Assembly (NCBI GenBank): GCA_032622095.1
Contig: CP136067.1
Span: forward strand, 200,348,052-200,412,051
Source of the DNA: Siphonodentalium dalli
Taxonomy: Eukaryota > Mollusca > Scaphopoda > Gadilida > Siphonodentaliidae
Direction: 5' to 3'
DNA: 64,000 bases
This document shows positions 11,230 to 20,909 of the stretch, in pieces (position 1 is the stretch's first letter; each line of letters opens with the position of its first letter). The notes beneath the pieces are model-generated. The model ran no database searches and had not been told where the DNA came from. It worked only from the letters and a program-made list of their open reading frames with translations. The position numbers and the translations under genes were made by a program.

Positions 11230-11909
11230 CAGTTAAACTTTGTTAAGTCGAACGTCGGTAACTCGAATACCCCACTTAAGTCGAAGCCGTCGCCTGGTTC
11301 CGGCTGAGCTTGTGAGCAAAGCCATTATAATAATTACGGTTAAGTCGAAGGTGGATAAGTCGAAATTCCGCTTAAGTCGAAACGAAATTTAGTCCCACCA
11401 GCCAGATTATAACACTAATTACTATGGTTAAGTCGAAGCGCCGTCGGCGACGCATCGCTATGTGATTATAACTCAGTGTGCTTCTATTCATTACCCTAAA
11501 AAGCTGTGAAGTTTCCTGGAGTCTTTATTTATCCTAATGCATTGTTTATTTAACATATTAACGAGGTGTGGGGGTCAATTTCCCCTGTGAGGATTAGTAG
11601 TGTTGACAGGCGAAATGAAAACCATATTTAAACGGCCTGATACAGAGAATAATTTCATTCAGTCATGTCTTCCCAAAACGAAAACAATGTTCCAAACGAA
11701 GAAATGCTATTGACAATAAGGCTGAACTCAATTTGAATGTTCTCGATGCCATGACTCTGATGCAGCAATCGTCGTCCATATCGGATCGATATGAATTCAA
11801 CTGGTTGGAACTTGTGGTCACCAAATGGTCAACACAGTTAAGTCGAACACTCGGATAACTCGAAGTAATCCAACGGTCCCTTGCAATTCGACTTAACGAA
11901 GTTTAACTG
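11230..11909. mobile_element. Internally deleted pogo/Tigger-like transposon
   Basis: Inverted ends CAGTTAAACTTTGTTAAGTC and GACTTAACGAAGTTTAACTG are flanked by TA on both sides (11228-11229, 11910-11911), the target duplication of the Tc1/mariner/pogo group. TTAAGTCGAA motifs recur in both subterminal regions. Inside, near 11718-11790, the plus strand reads AELNLNVLDAMTLMQQS, resembling the C-terminal end of Tigger/JRKL transposases. Most of the coding region is gone, so it is non-autonomous. It sits only 24 bp beyond the donor of transposase exon 2. Confidence 0.8.
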
Positions 11910-11933
11910 TATTTATTTGTGTCTGCTTATTAC

Positions 11934-12049
11934 CTTCAAATATCTTTCTTTCAGGTTGTTATATATGACCCTAGTTGTGTGTTTCACAATTCCGGAAATT
12001 GTTCTCTCTCCTACCCGGAAATGAAATGCGAGACTTGTAAATGTTTCAC
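11934..12049 (-). CDS. HARBI1-like transposase, exon 2 (helix-turn-helix)
   Basis: The exon starts after an acceptor with a long T tract (TTGATTTTTCAG) and ends AAG before GTAATAAG. It completes the split Gly codon from exon 1 (phase 1) and adds ETFTSLAFHFRVGERTISGI and then VKHTTRVIYNNLKERYLK. This is the conserved block in PIF/Harbinger proteins between the N-terminal region and the nuclease, with a helix-turn-helix fold ('LxxxFRVGxxTISxIV'). It joins exon 3 in phase 0 to give RYLK-TPSTEEDW, as expected for the family. Confidence 0.85.
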
Positions 12050-12499
12050 CTGAAAAATCAATAGAAATGTCACAAAACGTTACTTTCTTTCCCACTTGTA
12101 GATGAGATTCCTGGACTATATTTGTGCCATATCATGACATTTCAATTGGCTTTTATGTTAATCTTTGATTAATTCAAGAACACACTACTCTTCTTTTGTG
12201 CACTATTCATACGTATCAGATTTCTTTATTCCATACATTCAAAGCTGTTGCAGCATTAAAGACCATGTGCCAGTACATTCTATTATATATGCGAGTCTCC
12301 CATATGGAGCTTTGCACATATTAAGAGAATACACTTACTTACTATTTATGAGCATTAATAGTGCTAAAAACAGTAAAAAAAAAAAAAAAAAATTAATTTG
12401 TACTTTTTCTCAAAATATCAATAAAAAGTTTAGGATCGGCGGATTATTTTTAGGGTCGGTTGATGTACGGAAACATAGTATCTTTTTGTTTGGCTTTAT
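12050..12499. other. Start of transposase intron 1; degenerate repeats
   Basis: Contains a decayed copy of the 67 bp palindrome family (about 12255-12340, with the tail CAGCATTAAAGACC), an A run (12375-12391) and the first bases of the next compound repeat (from about 12422). No gene. Confidence 0.5.
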
Positions 12500-13266
12500 G
12501 TGTGTCATACACGGTTGAGCCCCAGCTGGAACCTCCAGGATGCATTGGTACTAGCAGTGCCTGGCTAATAGCCCACACGATCATGCAGTCATTATTGACA
12601 CATGTTAAGAATGACTGCACTGTACCAATTAATCGTCGTACCTTGCAATTATGTTGTCCAGAAATAGTCCAGTGCATTTATGAGAAAAAATTCCAAACCC
12701 GGAATAAGTACATAAACCCTCCATAAACAACATACAAAAAATTGCAAAAATCAGAAAAAGGGAAATTGGTGAATTTCGTGAAATAAATTTGGGGAAATTT
12801 GGTCAAATCATCAATTTATGGATTTGATTCCGATTTTTAGTATGTTGTTTATGGAGGATATATGTACCAATTCCAGCAAAAAAAATTCTGTTGCAATTAG
12901 TTCTGGGTAAAACCATAAATGCACTGGACTAAAAACCAGCTGGCATCATCACAGAGGGCAGTTAAGGGCTAAGAGGTACATAGACCCATATCAAAGTCAT
13001 CCAGCAGTATGTAACGTATAAAGTTACTTTATTAGGCCAATATAAAAATATTGCTTGATTTACATCCCCTCCCGTCACTATTGTTTAGTCCCCTGCTCCA
13101 TATTTTTTATTTGAATATTTTTTATGCAAATTTTTGTTCTCATGCCTTAACTGTTTCGTGATGGGAGCTGTGCTGATGCAGCATTAAAGACCCTGTGCCA
13201 GTGCAGTTTCTTATATATGCGAGTCTCCCAAAGGGAGCCTAGCATATATAAGAGAATGCACTGGCT
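12500..13266. repeat. Compound dispersed repeat, copy B (inverted to copy A)
   Basis: Reads as the reverse complement of 1-767, ending in the palindrome 13195-13266. Its unshared left flank (from about 12422, AAAAAGTTTAGG) is shared with the third copy at 14645. That argues for a dispersed family rather than one transposon with ends at 1 and 13266. Confidence 0.8.
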
Positions 13267-13375
13267 TACAAGATCAAGGTAAATATTGTTAGGCCAATGC
13301 ATTCTCTTATATATGCGAGGTGCCCTATGGGTGACTCGCATATATAAGAGAATGCATTGGCACAGGGTTTTCGAA
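13195..13375. repeat. Pair of ~67 bp palindromes
   Basis: Two hairpins flank a ~26 bp spacer. The first has apex TCTCCC-AAA-GGGAGC and the second GTGCCC-TAT-GGGTGA; the stems (AATGCATTCTCTTATATATGCGAG) are nearly the same. The outer edges read CCCTGTGCC and GGCACAGGG, the inner edges GGCTTA and TTAGGCC. The same pair layout recurs at 22190-22414. Confidence 0.8.
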
Positions 13376-13376
13376 A

Positions 13377-14644
13377 AAAATCAGGAAGCTCCTGTCATGG
13401 AAGGGTTAATCATCAAATTACATTTCAATGATCTATTAATCAGTCTATTTTGGTCAAATAGGGACAATCTAAATCACCTTGTAATATATAAGATAGGATA
13501 CTGCATCAATATCTAGAACTCTTCATATCTATGTTAGGAAGAATAAAATATAAAAAATAAAATTCGCCCTCCTGCCCCATTTTTCTGAAAAAGTTGGATG
13601 TAAATCTAGCAATTTATTTTTATTGACCTTAGTTGAAAAAATATTACTAGAAATCTGCGCGATTTCCATTGAAGATGTAAATTAATGAAAGTGTCAATGA
13701 CACTGTAGCTCAACTTATATGGGGGATTCATTTAATGGTTGACAGTAAATGGAGGAATTAGGAAAGGTGCTAATTGAAATGTCTAATTTGAACAAATCTG
13801 AACCCCAGTCACCCAAGGGTCCTTCATAACAAATAGGAACCCATATAGCCTGATGGTATTTAAGAAGAAGTCATTTTAAGAATACTATGGAGGGAAAGAG
13901 TTATGGCCCTGGCTTTGCAACTATTTGACCCAGTGACTGCATTTGGACAAATCTGAATTAGAATCACCTAGGGAACATCCACACCAAATATGAACCCATT
14001 TGGTCTTATGGTTCCGGAGGAGATGTTCAAACAAAACGGACGGATGGATGGACAGATGGTGGACGGACGAGGAGTGATGATTATAACTCCACCGGAGACT
14101 TTGTCTCAGGTGAGCTAAAAATCAATGATCAAAATACAAAAATGTCATTTTTTGTTTTTAGAGCTATGTCCCTGGCTCAGCCCCTATTTGACCCAGTTAC
14201 CCAATTTGAACAAATCTGACTCCCAGTCACCCAAGGTCCCTCAGTACCAAATATAAGCTAAATCGGCCCACTTTTTCTGGATAACATGTCATTCCAAGAA
14301 TTACTATGGAGAGTTATGGCCCTGGTTTCTCAACTAATCAACCTGGTGACCTCATTTGAACAAATATATGCTAAATTGGACCAATGATTCTAGACAAGAA
14401 GTCGTCTTAAGAAGTACTATGGAGTGAAAGAGTTATGGCCCTGGCTTCGCAACTATTTGACCCAGTGACCTCATTTGAACAAATCTGAATGAGAGTCACC
14501 TAGGGAACATCCACACCAAATATGAACTCATTCCATCCAATGGAATCAGAGGAGAAGATGTTCAAACAATTGTTGACGGACGGATGGACGGACGGATGAT
14601 GGAGTGATGACTATAGCTCCACCGGAGACTTCGTCTCAGGTGAG
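13377..14644. repeat. Bivalve-type intergenic repeats (two related blocks)
   Basis: Two blocks (about 13740-14117 and 14160-14650) share phrases such as GAGTTATGGCCCTGG, CACCTAGGGAACATCCACAC and a tail of GGACGGATGGATGGAC then CTCCACCGGAGAC and GGTGAGCTAAAA. Related sequence is at 58260-58620 and 59300-59420. There are no open frames. 13377-13740 has nothing I recognise. Confidence 0.6.
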
Positions 14645-15095
14645 CTAAAAAGTTTAGGGTCAGCAGGTTATTTTTAGGGTCGTCGATGTACAGAAACAAA
14701 GTATCTTTTTTTTTGGCTTTATGTGTGTCATACACGGTTGAGCCCCAGCTGGAACCTCCAGGATGCATTGGTACTGGCAGAGCCTGGCTAATAGCCCACA
14801 CGATCATGCAGTCATTATTGACACATGTAAAGAATGACTGCACTGTACCAATTAATCGTCGTACCTTGCAATTATGTTGTCCAGAAATAGTCCAGTGCAT
14901 TTATGAGAAAAAATGCCAAACCCGGAATAAGTACATAAACTCTCCATAAACAACATACTAAAAATTGGCGAAAATCAGAAAAAGGGAAATTGGTGAATTT
15001 GGGGAAATTTTGTCAAATCATCAATTTATGGATTTTATTCTGATTTTTAGTATGTTGTTTATGGAGGATATATGTACCAATTCCAGCAAACAAAA
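14645..15095. repeat. Compound dispersed repeat, copy C (partial)
   Basis: Same orientation as copy B. Has the region matching 12422-12865, including a foldback of about 14940-15065 with CATAAACAACATACTAAAAA arms. Ends before the section that carries the terminal palindrome. Confidence 0.7.
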
Positions 15096-16060
15096 AACTG
15101 TAGGAGGAGTTGATTACACCATGAAGGTACCCAATCTCATCCAAAAGGCAAAAATGTTCCAAATTTTCTAAGTCGAAAACCCCCCAAAAATATGGAAAAA
15201 ATTATATTTTTTATTAGCTATATAGATGTTGCAAATCAAAGGTGCCAATCTCGGACGGACGAGGGTCATTTCTATAGTCCTCCGACGGAAACGTCGGGGG
15301 ACAACTAGAGGGGTGACTGTCCCAATGGGACTAAGGATACACCCCCCACCCCTTGTTTTAAAAATACTAAGATGTTTCACATGTCGGTAAACATTTAGTA
15401 AAATAATAAAATAACAGTTCTCATTGCAGCTGCACAACCCTAACCCTAATCTTAAACCTATTGACAGAAAAATGTAGGAATAAAAGCTCGGACAAAATTA
15501 TGCATGTTGCAAAAAATTTCCAAGTCGAAAAAAATAACTCCACAAAAATAAGTCGGACAGACATCATAATCGCATGTGCAAAGGTTCCCATGGTACTAAA
15601 TATCAGTGCCAAGATTAAAAAGCATTGACCTAAAAATGTAGGAATAAAAGCTCGAACAAAATTATACAAGTCGAAAAAGGGGGAATAACTCCACCAAAAT
15701 AGTCTGGCATAATCGCAGATGCACAGGTTCCTATGGTGGTTGATGTATGTGCCAAGTTTCACGGAAATTGATCGCACAACAACTGAGAAAAACTCCAGAC
15801 AAAATTATACATGTTGCAAAATTTTCTGTCAAAAAATAGGGAGTAACTCCACCAAAAAAAGGTCTGACAGACGTCATAATCGCAGGTGCACAGGTTCCCG
15901 TGGTGGTTGATGTCTGTTCCAAGTCTCACAGAAATTTACCAAACCATTGAGAAAAACTCTGGACAAATTTGTTTCCACGGACGGACGGACGGACGGACAA
16001 CGGACGAGCTGACTCCAGTATACCCCCCTCTAACTTCGTTGCGGGGGGTATAATCTGATG
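15096..16060. repeat. Bivalve-type repeat with GGAC tail
   Basis: Repeated motifs are AGTCGAAAAA, ACTCCACCAAAAT, TCGGACAGAC and GCACAGGTTCC; the block ends with (GGAC)n at about 15978-15998 and TATACCCCCCTCTAACTTCG. It holds two or three diverged internal repeats of about 230 bp. Short open frames are by-products. Confidence 0.5.
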
Positions 16061-16600
16061 GCCTCTGGCCACTATCAATTATTTAAATATTTAAAAATTT
16101 GGACATAGCATCCGGCCATGATTTTTTTAGTTAGAAATATTTGGGCAGAGCATCCGGCTACTGTTTACATATTTAAAATAGACAGCCTCAATAAGTCCCA
16201 ACTTTCTGACCCACTATTTCCCCTCAAAATGCGATAGACATCCGTAAGTCATTGGGGGTGGGGGTTCTGAGCTACAATCATAAACATAGGTAAGTTTTGG
16301 CAGTCGCTGCAATGAACAGTGCAGAACTTTTTCCCCAAAACAAGATCTGTATCAAAGAAATGTTTTATTAAAATAAATCAATTAAATTATCAATTGTTAT
16401 TATCAGTGTATTTATTCCCTATCCAATGCATACAAAATTATCCATTTTACGAATCCAGCATGAGGTTGTCTTCGTCTGAGGAATGGCTTTCGATTTTACA
16501 ACAAATAGTTTTGATCGGTACTGTGAACAAAATACAAAGAAAGCAGTGCATGATGCATAACGTGTGTATAGCGCGTGCTCATCTCCTTATCATTATGTAA
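16061..16600. other. Intronic spacer, no gene recognised
   Basis: Short direct repeats (GAGCATCCGGC and relatives) occur near 16080-16165. Nothing else can be supported. Confidence 0.4.
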
Positions 16601-16608
16601 CACATGTT

Positions 16609-17247
16609 TAGTGATGCGGACCGGACAACCTTGGGTGGTCCAATCCACTGCCAAGGCGGTCCAGTCTGGTCCGGTCCAGTCCGGTACACATGCCTGGACC
16701 GGTCCAAATCAATCCGGTCCACCATAGGCTATATGTTAATGAATTCTTGGTTTTCTAAAAGTTTTTACTCTGTATAGTACAAAATGTGAGGTTACTGGAC
16801 TATACATGTAAAAAATTGTTTGCCGAGTGTATCCATCATTGTCTGTCTCTGGTAGGATATACTGGGAACGATGCACGATAATAGTATTTCTAGTAATGCG
16901 AACATGCACTAATTAAATGTATTGGGCAGATATATACTACTATATAGCTAGCTAGAGCCAGAATGTGTTATAACCAATCTAACATGGCACTCAACTGATC
17001 GTATGCATGATTCCTATCATACTTATTTTCATTAAATTGAAATTTAAACGAAATAGCTATACTGATAACAATTATACAAATGTGTACTAATATGACTACT
17101 ATATTAATATTGGAGTCTTGGAGATTGTGATGGCTGATTGTATAGTACAGCAAAAAGCGGTCCGAACCAGTGACACCCGGTCCGGACCAGACCGTGGTTC
17201 ACCCCTGGATCGTGGACCGGACCAAGGCGGTCCGGTCCGCATCACTA
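16609..17247. mobile_element. Non-autonomous hAT-type element
   Basis: Perfect 18 bp inverted ends TAGTGATGCGGACCGGAC and GTCCGGTCCGCATCACTA are flanked by an exact 8 bp duplication CACATGTT (16601-16608 and 17248-17255). An 8 bp duplication and TAGxG ends fit the hAT superfamily. The subterminal regions are packed with GGTCCGG/CCGGACC motifs, likely transposase-binding repeats. The 639 bp body has no transposase. Confidence 0.9.
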
Positions 17248-17255
17248 CACATGTT

Positions 17256-17734
17256 ACTGCTAGACAGTGTGACATGTGTCTTTTGCCAACACCAGTACTA
17301 GTAGTCTTTGATGTCGGCTTTTAATATTGCTACTGTTTAAATAAAAGGTGTATCCATTCTATGCTGTTGTGCTTGAGGGGTGAAGGAGAAGATCTCTCGA
17401 TCTTTTCGACCATCCCGGGCGCTTTGCTTACATGGTTTTAGTTCATTGACTTGAGATCTAAGCAAGACGATCTATGAATTTAGTGATTGAAATGAGGGGC
17501 TATTCATAATAATGGAAAAGCCTATGGAGGTACTGATTGAAGATACAATTTTCCAACCATTCGAGAGCGTCCAGCTCTGATTGAAACTGGAAGAATAAAG
17601 TCGACTCAAGTTGGGAGAATGAGGTTGGGAATTTTCAGACAGTAAATAAATTGGAAACATTAAAATTGTTTTTATTTATTTTTTGCAATTAAAATTGATT
17701 GATTTTTACTATTAAAATTTAAATGGGCTTACCC
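17256..17734. other. Intronic spacer, no gene recognised
   Basis: No repeat boundaries or exon signals can be supported here. Confidence 0.4.
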
Positions 17735-18144
17735 TTTTGGTTTAATTTTAATATTATATTGTTTTAACTCACCCCCCCCCCCCCACAGAAATATTAAAAA
17801 TTTGGGCGTAACTTCCCCGAGAGGCACTGGCCAGATCATTTACCCCAACCGCTGTCTAGCTTCTGTTGTACAACTTGTCCTCCCCCTTTTGGTTTGAGTT
17901 AAAAATAAATTCTGTTGTAACTCACCCCCCCCCCCCACAGAAATATTAAAATTTGGGCTGAACTCTTTCCCCGAGAGGCACTGGCCAGATCATTTACCCC
18001 AAGTGCTGTCTAGCTTCTGTTGTACAACTTGCCCACCCCCTTTTGGTTTGAGTTAAAACAAAATTCTGTTGTAACTTGCTACCCTCCCCCTCCCCCCGGT
18101 GAAATTTTTAATTTAGGCAGAACTTCCCCAAGAGGCGCTGGCCA
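17735..18144. repeat. ~155 bp tandem repeat with poly(C) tracts
   Basis: Units share TTTTGGTTT, AACTCACCCCCC, GAAATATTAAA, TTTGGGC, CTTCCCC and GGCACTGGCCAGATCATT. Three units lie here and further units at about 19040-19220 and 19330-19410. An 8 bp-duplication element (18153-18795) inserted in the third unit. Confidence 0.7.
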
Positions 18145-18152
18145 GATCATTT

Positions 18153-18795
18153 GAATACAGGAGAAGTCGGCCCTGTGCGAAGTCGGCCCCATATATAACA
18201 GAACCATTGTTTAAAAACATTCTTTATTTATTTTATTATATGAAATATGAAGCTGATAATAATGATAATGCAACTATCATATTTTTATAACTGAGCCGCT
18301 ATCAGTGACTCCCCATGAGTGAAGATAATTTTGTTACGGAACGTCGAAATACCAAGCTGAACCAAGCTGAGGGAAAATATTAAGGCGGAACATGCCATTC
18401 AAAGCACATTTTGTGCTGTATACTGAAAAAATAAAAACAAAATAATGCAACATGGCATAATTTTATTTGAGTTTTGATGACATAGCAAGCGTAAATCTAT
18501 AGAAAACTGCGGTGCATGATCGCGAAAACTTCAGCTGGGCATTGGTTCAGCTTGGTATTTCGACGCACCCTTTTGTTATTACAATTAAGAAAACATTGCG
18601 GACTGCACAATTAGCCTATACAAACAATACACTAACTCAACTAAATTTAAGTTGGGGACCTCACAATTAGACAAAATAAACACTATCTCAATAAAATTAA
18701 GCCGATTTAATCCCTTCTAATTAATAGGACCTACTTCGCATGGGGCTGTCTTCGTATGGGGCCTACTTTGCACGGGGCCGACTTCTCCGTCGTCT
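18153..18795. mobile_element. Non-autonomous DNA transposon with 8 bp target duplication
   Basis: It interrupts the word CAGATCATTTACCCC of the host repeat and is flanked by GATCATTT on both sides (18145-18152 and 18796-18803). Inverted ends share GGAGAAGTCGGCCC and GGCCCCAT blocks. Within it, a nested foldback (about 18335-18570) has arms CGTCGAAATACCAAGCTGAA and GGTTCAGCTTGGTATTTCGA. No transposase. Part of its left end (GGCCCCATATATAACAG on) recurs at 26103-26190. Confidence 0.8.
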
Positions 18796-18803
18796 GATCA
18801 TTT

Positions 18804-19504
18804 ACCCCATCCCCTGTCTAGCTACCGGTACCAGTAGTAGAAGTGTTTTTATCATACATGTATATGTAATCTTGTGTGCCAAATAATCATACATGTACGA
18901 TTAGTTTTCAATAAAAATCGGCTACCGACTAGTTGCAATGCGATTTTTGGGCCTCGACTAGTCGACTTTGAATTTCACTAATCATTTCAACACTACACTA
19001 TCGTCATATCGCCCAGCACTAGAACCAGATTCAATATCTTAGCCTTTTGGTTTAATTTTAATAAAATTATGTTGTTGTAACTTCCCCCCCCCCCTTTGGT
19101 TTAATAAAACTTGGTTGTAACTTGCTAAACCCCCCCCCCCCCACCCAGTAAAATTAAAAATTTGGGCAGAACTTCCCCAAGGCAAGATCATTTACCCCAA
19201 CCGCTGTCTAGCTATCAGTACTGCCTACTAGTACTACTAGTACTGGCAGTAGGCAGTACTGTATATCATGTGTAGACATTCTCGATCGCATTCACTTAAA
19301 ATTGGGCATGAGATTCAATATCTTAGACTTGACCTTTTGGTTAAATTTTAATAAAATTTTGTTGTAACTTTCACCCCCCCCCCCCCCCCCAGTAAAATTC
19401 ATGAATCATTGAATGGGCTTCTCACAAACAAATATGGATTTTGGATCGTTATGTTATTAACGATTGATATTTATGATATTATTATTTATCATTTATGAAC
19501 ATGC
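18804..19504. repeat. More poly(C) repeat units and a small palindrome
   Basis: Diverged units of the 17735 repeat continue, with C runs at about 19084-19094, 19130-19142 and 19374-19391. A palindromic patch at 19208-19262 reads CAGTACTGCC...GGCAGTAGGCAGTACTG. No gene. Confidence 0.5.
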
Positions 19505-19844
19505 CTGTGGCCAGAAAACGAAGTGTTATGAGTAACCGCTCCTTCGGTTGAATAGAACTTCTCATAATTGTATCATGTTTTCTTAATTTGTCCTCAATAA
19601 GATCCAGTAATATGTAAAAATTCGCAGGTGTTAGTCTGGTATATTTTCGGAAATATTCCTCATCTTCCTCCTCCAATTCTCTAATTAAGTTGTTGGTCGC
19701 CCCCAACTCAGGCCGACGGGTGACCCATGCTTTCTGCCAAAAGCGCCTGGCTCTGGCCGCTTTCCGGCGCCGCCGACGACGCAAAATGATAATCGCTATA
19801 GCCAGCGCAAGTTTTTTCCGCTTTTTTTTGTTGACAGTCGCCAT
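19505..19844 (-). CDS. HARBI1-like transposase, exon 1 (N-terminal)
   Basis: Starts at ATG (ACAATGGCG, a good context) and encodes residues 1-114. It has a Lys-rich start, a run of six Arg (22-27, likely nuclear localisation), then RRFWQKAWVTRRPELGATNN, an acidic segment, YTRLTPANFYILLDLIEDKL and RLLITLRFLATG. These are the N-terminal family blocks of PIF/Harbinger transposases. The open frame runs on only nine codons past GCATGT. Splicing at CACAG|GCATGT, a GC donor, joins LATG to ETFTSLAF of exon 2 in exact family register. The intron to exon 2 is 7455 bp and filled with transposons. A GT donor giving this join does not exist here. Confidence 0.85.
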
Positions 19845-19911
19845 TGTATCTACAACATAATCTTCTCTGAAGTTCTCACGCGAATTCAGTCGTCACGTGA
19901 CCAATTATTGC

Positions 19912-20060
19912 ACAACATTTTACCGTGTGCGGTCATTCGCAACAATTTCGTACAACATTTGTTGTGTCGTTTGTTGTAGCGTGTGCGGACGCTTATAACA
20001 ATGTTGTATGGCCCCATATAACAATGTTGCGCAACAATGTTGTGGCGTGTGCGCCCGCTT
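19912..20060. promoter_or_regulatory. Cluster of CAACAATGTTGT-type motifs upstream of the transposase
   Basis: Repeated short palindromes (ACAACATTTGTTGT, ACAATGTTGTATGG, AACAATGTTGCGCAACAATG) alternate with GCGTGTGCG and GTGTGCGGACGC. The cluster lies 70-215 bp 5' of the transposase start. It could be a promoter or a set of subterminal transposase-binding sites of the ancestral element. Which, the sequence does not say. Confidence 0.4.
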
Positions 20061-20195
20061 AAAGCCATAGTATGCCAAATCCATTCCGAATTCACGATTT
20101 CCAACGAAAACGAAACATGTTTGTGAACTAAAACAAAACCACGCAGAAACCGATTTCGATAACACAATGTCAACAGAGTGCCGGAAGGTAATCTA

Positions 20196-20203
20196 TGACG
20201 TCA
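20196..20203. promoter_or_regulatory. CRE palindrome TGACGTCA
   Basis: A perfect TGACGTCA octamer lies between the divergent transposase and candidate GIMAP starts (350 bp from the former, 700 bp from the latter). It is a known CREB/ATF site; use here is inferred. Confidence 0.4.
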
Positions 20204-20524
20204 CGGGTCAAAAATAAATTACACACAATCTGTTGTTTTCGTTTCGAGCTGTGCGCATGCCAGGGGGTTTCCTGGAATGCGAATCGATAGCGGCTAATCT
20301 TGGGACGAATAATTTCATTCTCAGAACGACTCTGTTGGTCTAATAAGCGGGGAAATGAGTAAAATGTGAACTTCGCATGCATCAGGAAGAGTCCATGCGC
20401 CATCCAGTGTTGGGGAAATAACTCGAATGTTTCTTCTGCCAGGAGAAATAAATTGTTTTCATTTCGGTGGAACATTTCTAGGAATTACCGAATTGTAACG
20501 AACGTTGATTTCTTTTCTGGCTTT

Positions 20525-20695
20525 CCAAGTATGACACACCGCTCAAGAGTCGTTCCAAATATGGCACACAGCATCGTCTCGCTTTCCAACTATGGAAGAC
20601 TACGTGACCTCACTTTCCAAATATGGGAGTCGACTCCGCATCACTTTCCAAATAGGCCTATGGGAACTCTCTTCCTTTCACTTTTCCAAATATGA
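20525..20695 (+). promoter_or_regulatory. Array of six CArG-like boxes at ~31 bp spacing
   Basis: Boxes begin at 20525 (CCAAGTATGA), 20555 (CCAAATATGG), 20586 (CCAACTATGG), 20617 (CCAAATATGG), 20648 (CCAAATAGGC) and 20686 (CCAAATATGA). The intervals are 30, 31, 31, 31 and 38 bp. Two boxes match the SRF/MADS consensus CC(A/T)6GG exactly. Usually CTTT or TT precedes the box; the spacers are otherwise unlike each other. The array ends about 80 bp before a TATA box. Binding by SRF is inference from the consensus. Confidence 0.55.
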
Positions 20696-20744
20696 AACTC
20701 TGGATAATGTGATAGTGATATATAGATTTTGAAACATCTTACAA

Positions 20745-20753
20745 TTCCAAGAA
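20745..20753. promoter_or_regulatory. STAT-type site TTCCAAGAA
   Basis: A palindromic TTCN3GAA, the STAT/GAS consensus, sits 20 bp before the TATA box. GIMAP genes are immune-related, so a STAT site would make sense, but the motif is short. Confidence 0.3.
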
Positions 20754-20772
20754 ATTGCCCTCTGTCCTTTAC

Positions 20773-20780
20773 TATATAAA
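20773..20780 (+). promoter_or_regulatory. TATA box TATATAAA
   Basis: TATATAAA lies 117 bp before the small first exon and follows the CArG array. A start about 30 bp downstream (near 20803) would give a ~94-base 5' untranslated region. Confidence 0.5.
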
Positions 20781-20896
20781 TTTCACGTCTTCAATTTCGG
20801 ATGCTGATCTGTCCATTGTAATCCAACGGAACAGGCAATCGAACAAACTGCGGTTTATTATATAACAGATATTGCAAGCAGGAACATAAAAATAAA

Positions 20897-20909
20897 ATGG
20901 CATCATCAG
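20897..20909 (+). CDS. Candidate first coding exon of the GIMAP gene (MASS-)
   Basis: ATGGCATCATCAG is followed at once by the strong donor GTAAGTG. It encodes Met-Ala-Ser-Ser plus one base (phase 1). The GIMAP main exon at 33230 begins after an acceptor with the two missing bases TC, so the join gives [13 protein letters not shown] in frame. Many GIMAP/AIG1 proteins begin with a short Ser-rich segment before the P-loop. The join spans a 12,320 bp intron and is inferred from phase, promoter and family pattern. It could instead belong to an unseen gene. Confidence 0.5.

Noticed and set aside
1-13266. A single 13 kb transposon with 770 bp terminal inverted repeats
   Set aside because: A third copy of the repeat at 14645 and shared flanks beyond the supposed end of copy B show a dispersed family; the transposase gene also extends to 19844, outside the bracket.
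20366-20695. 109-codon frame over the CArG array
   Set aside because: No domain; the array pattern is not in codon register (31 bp spacing) and the region lies just before a TATA box.
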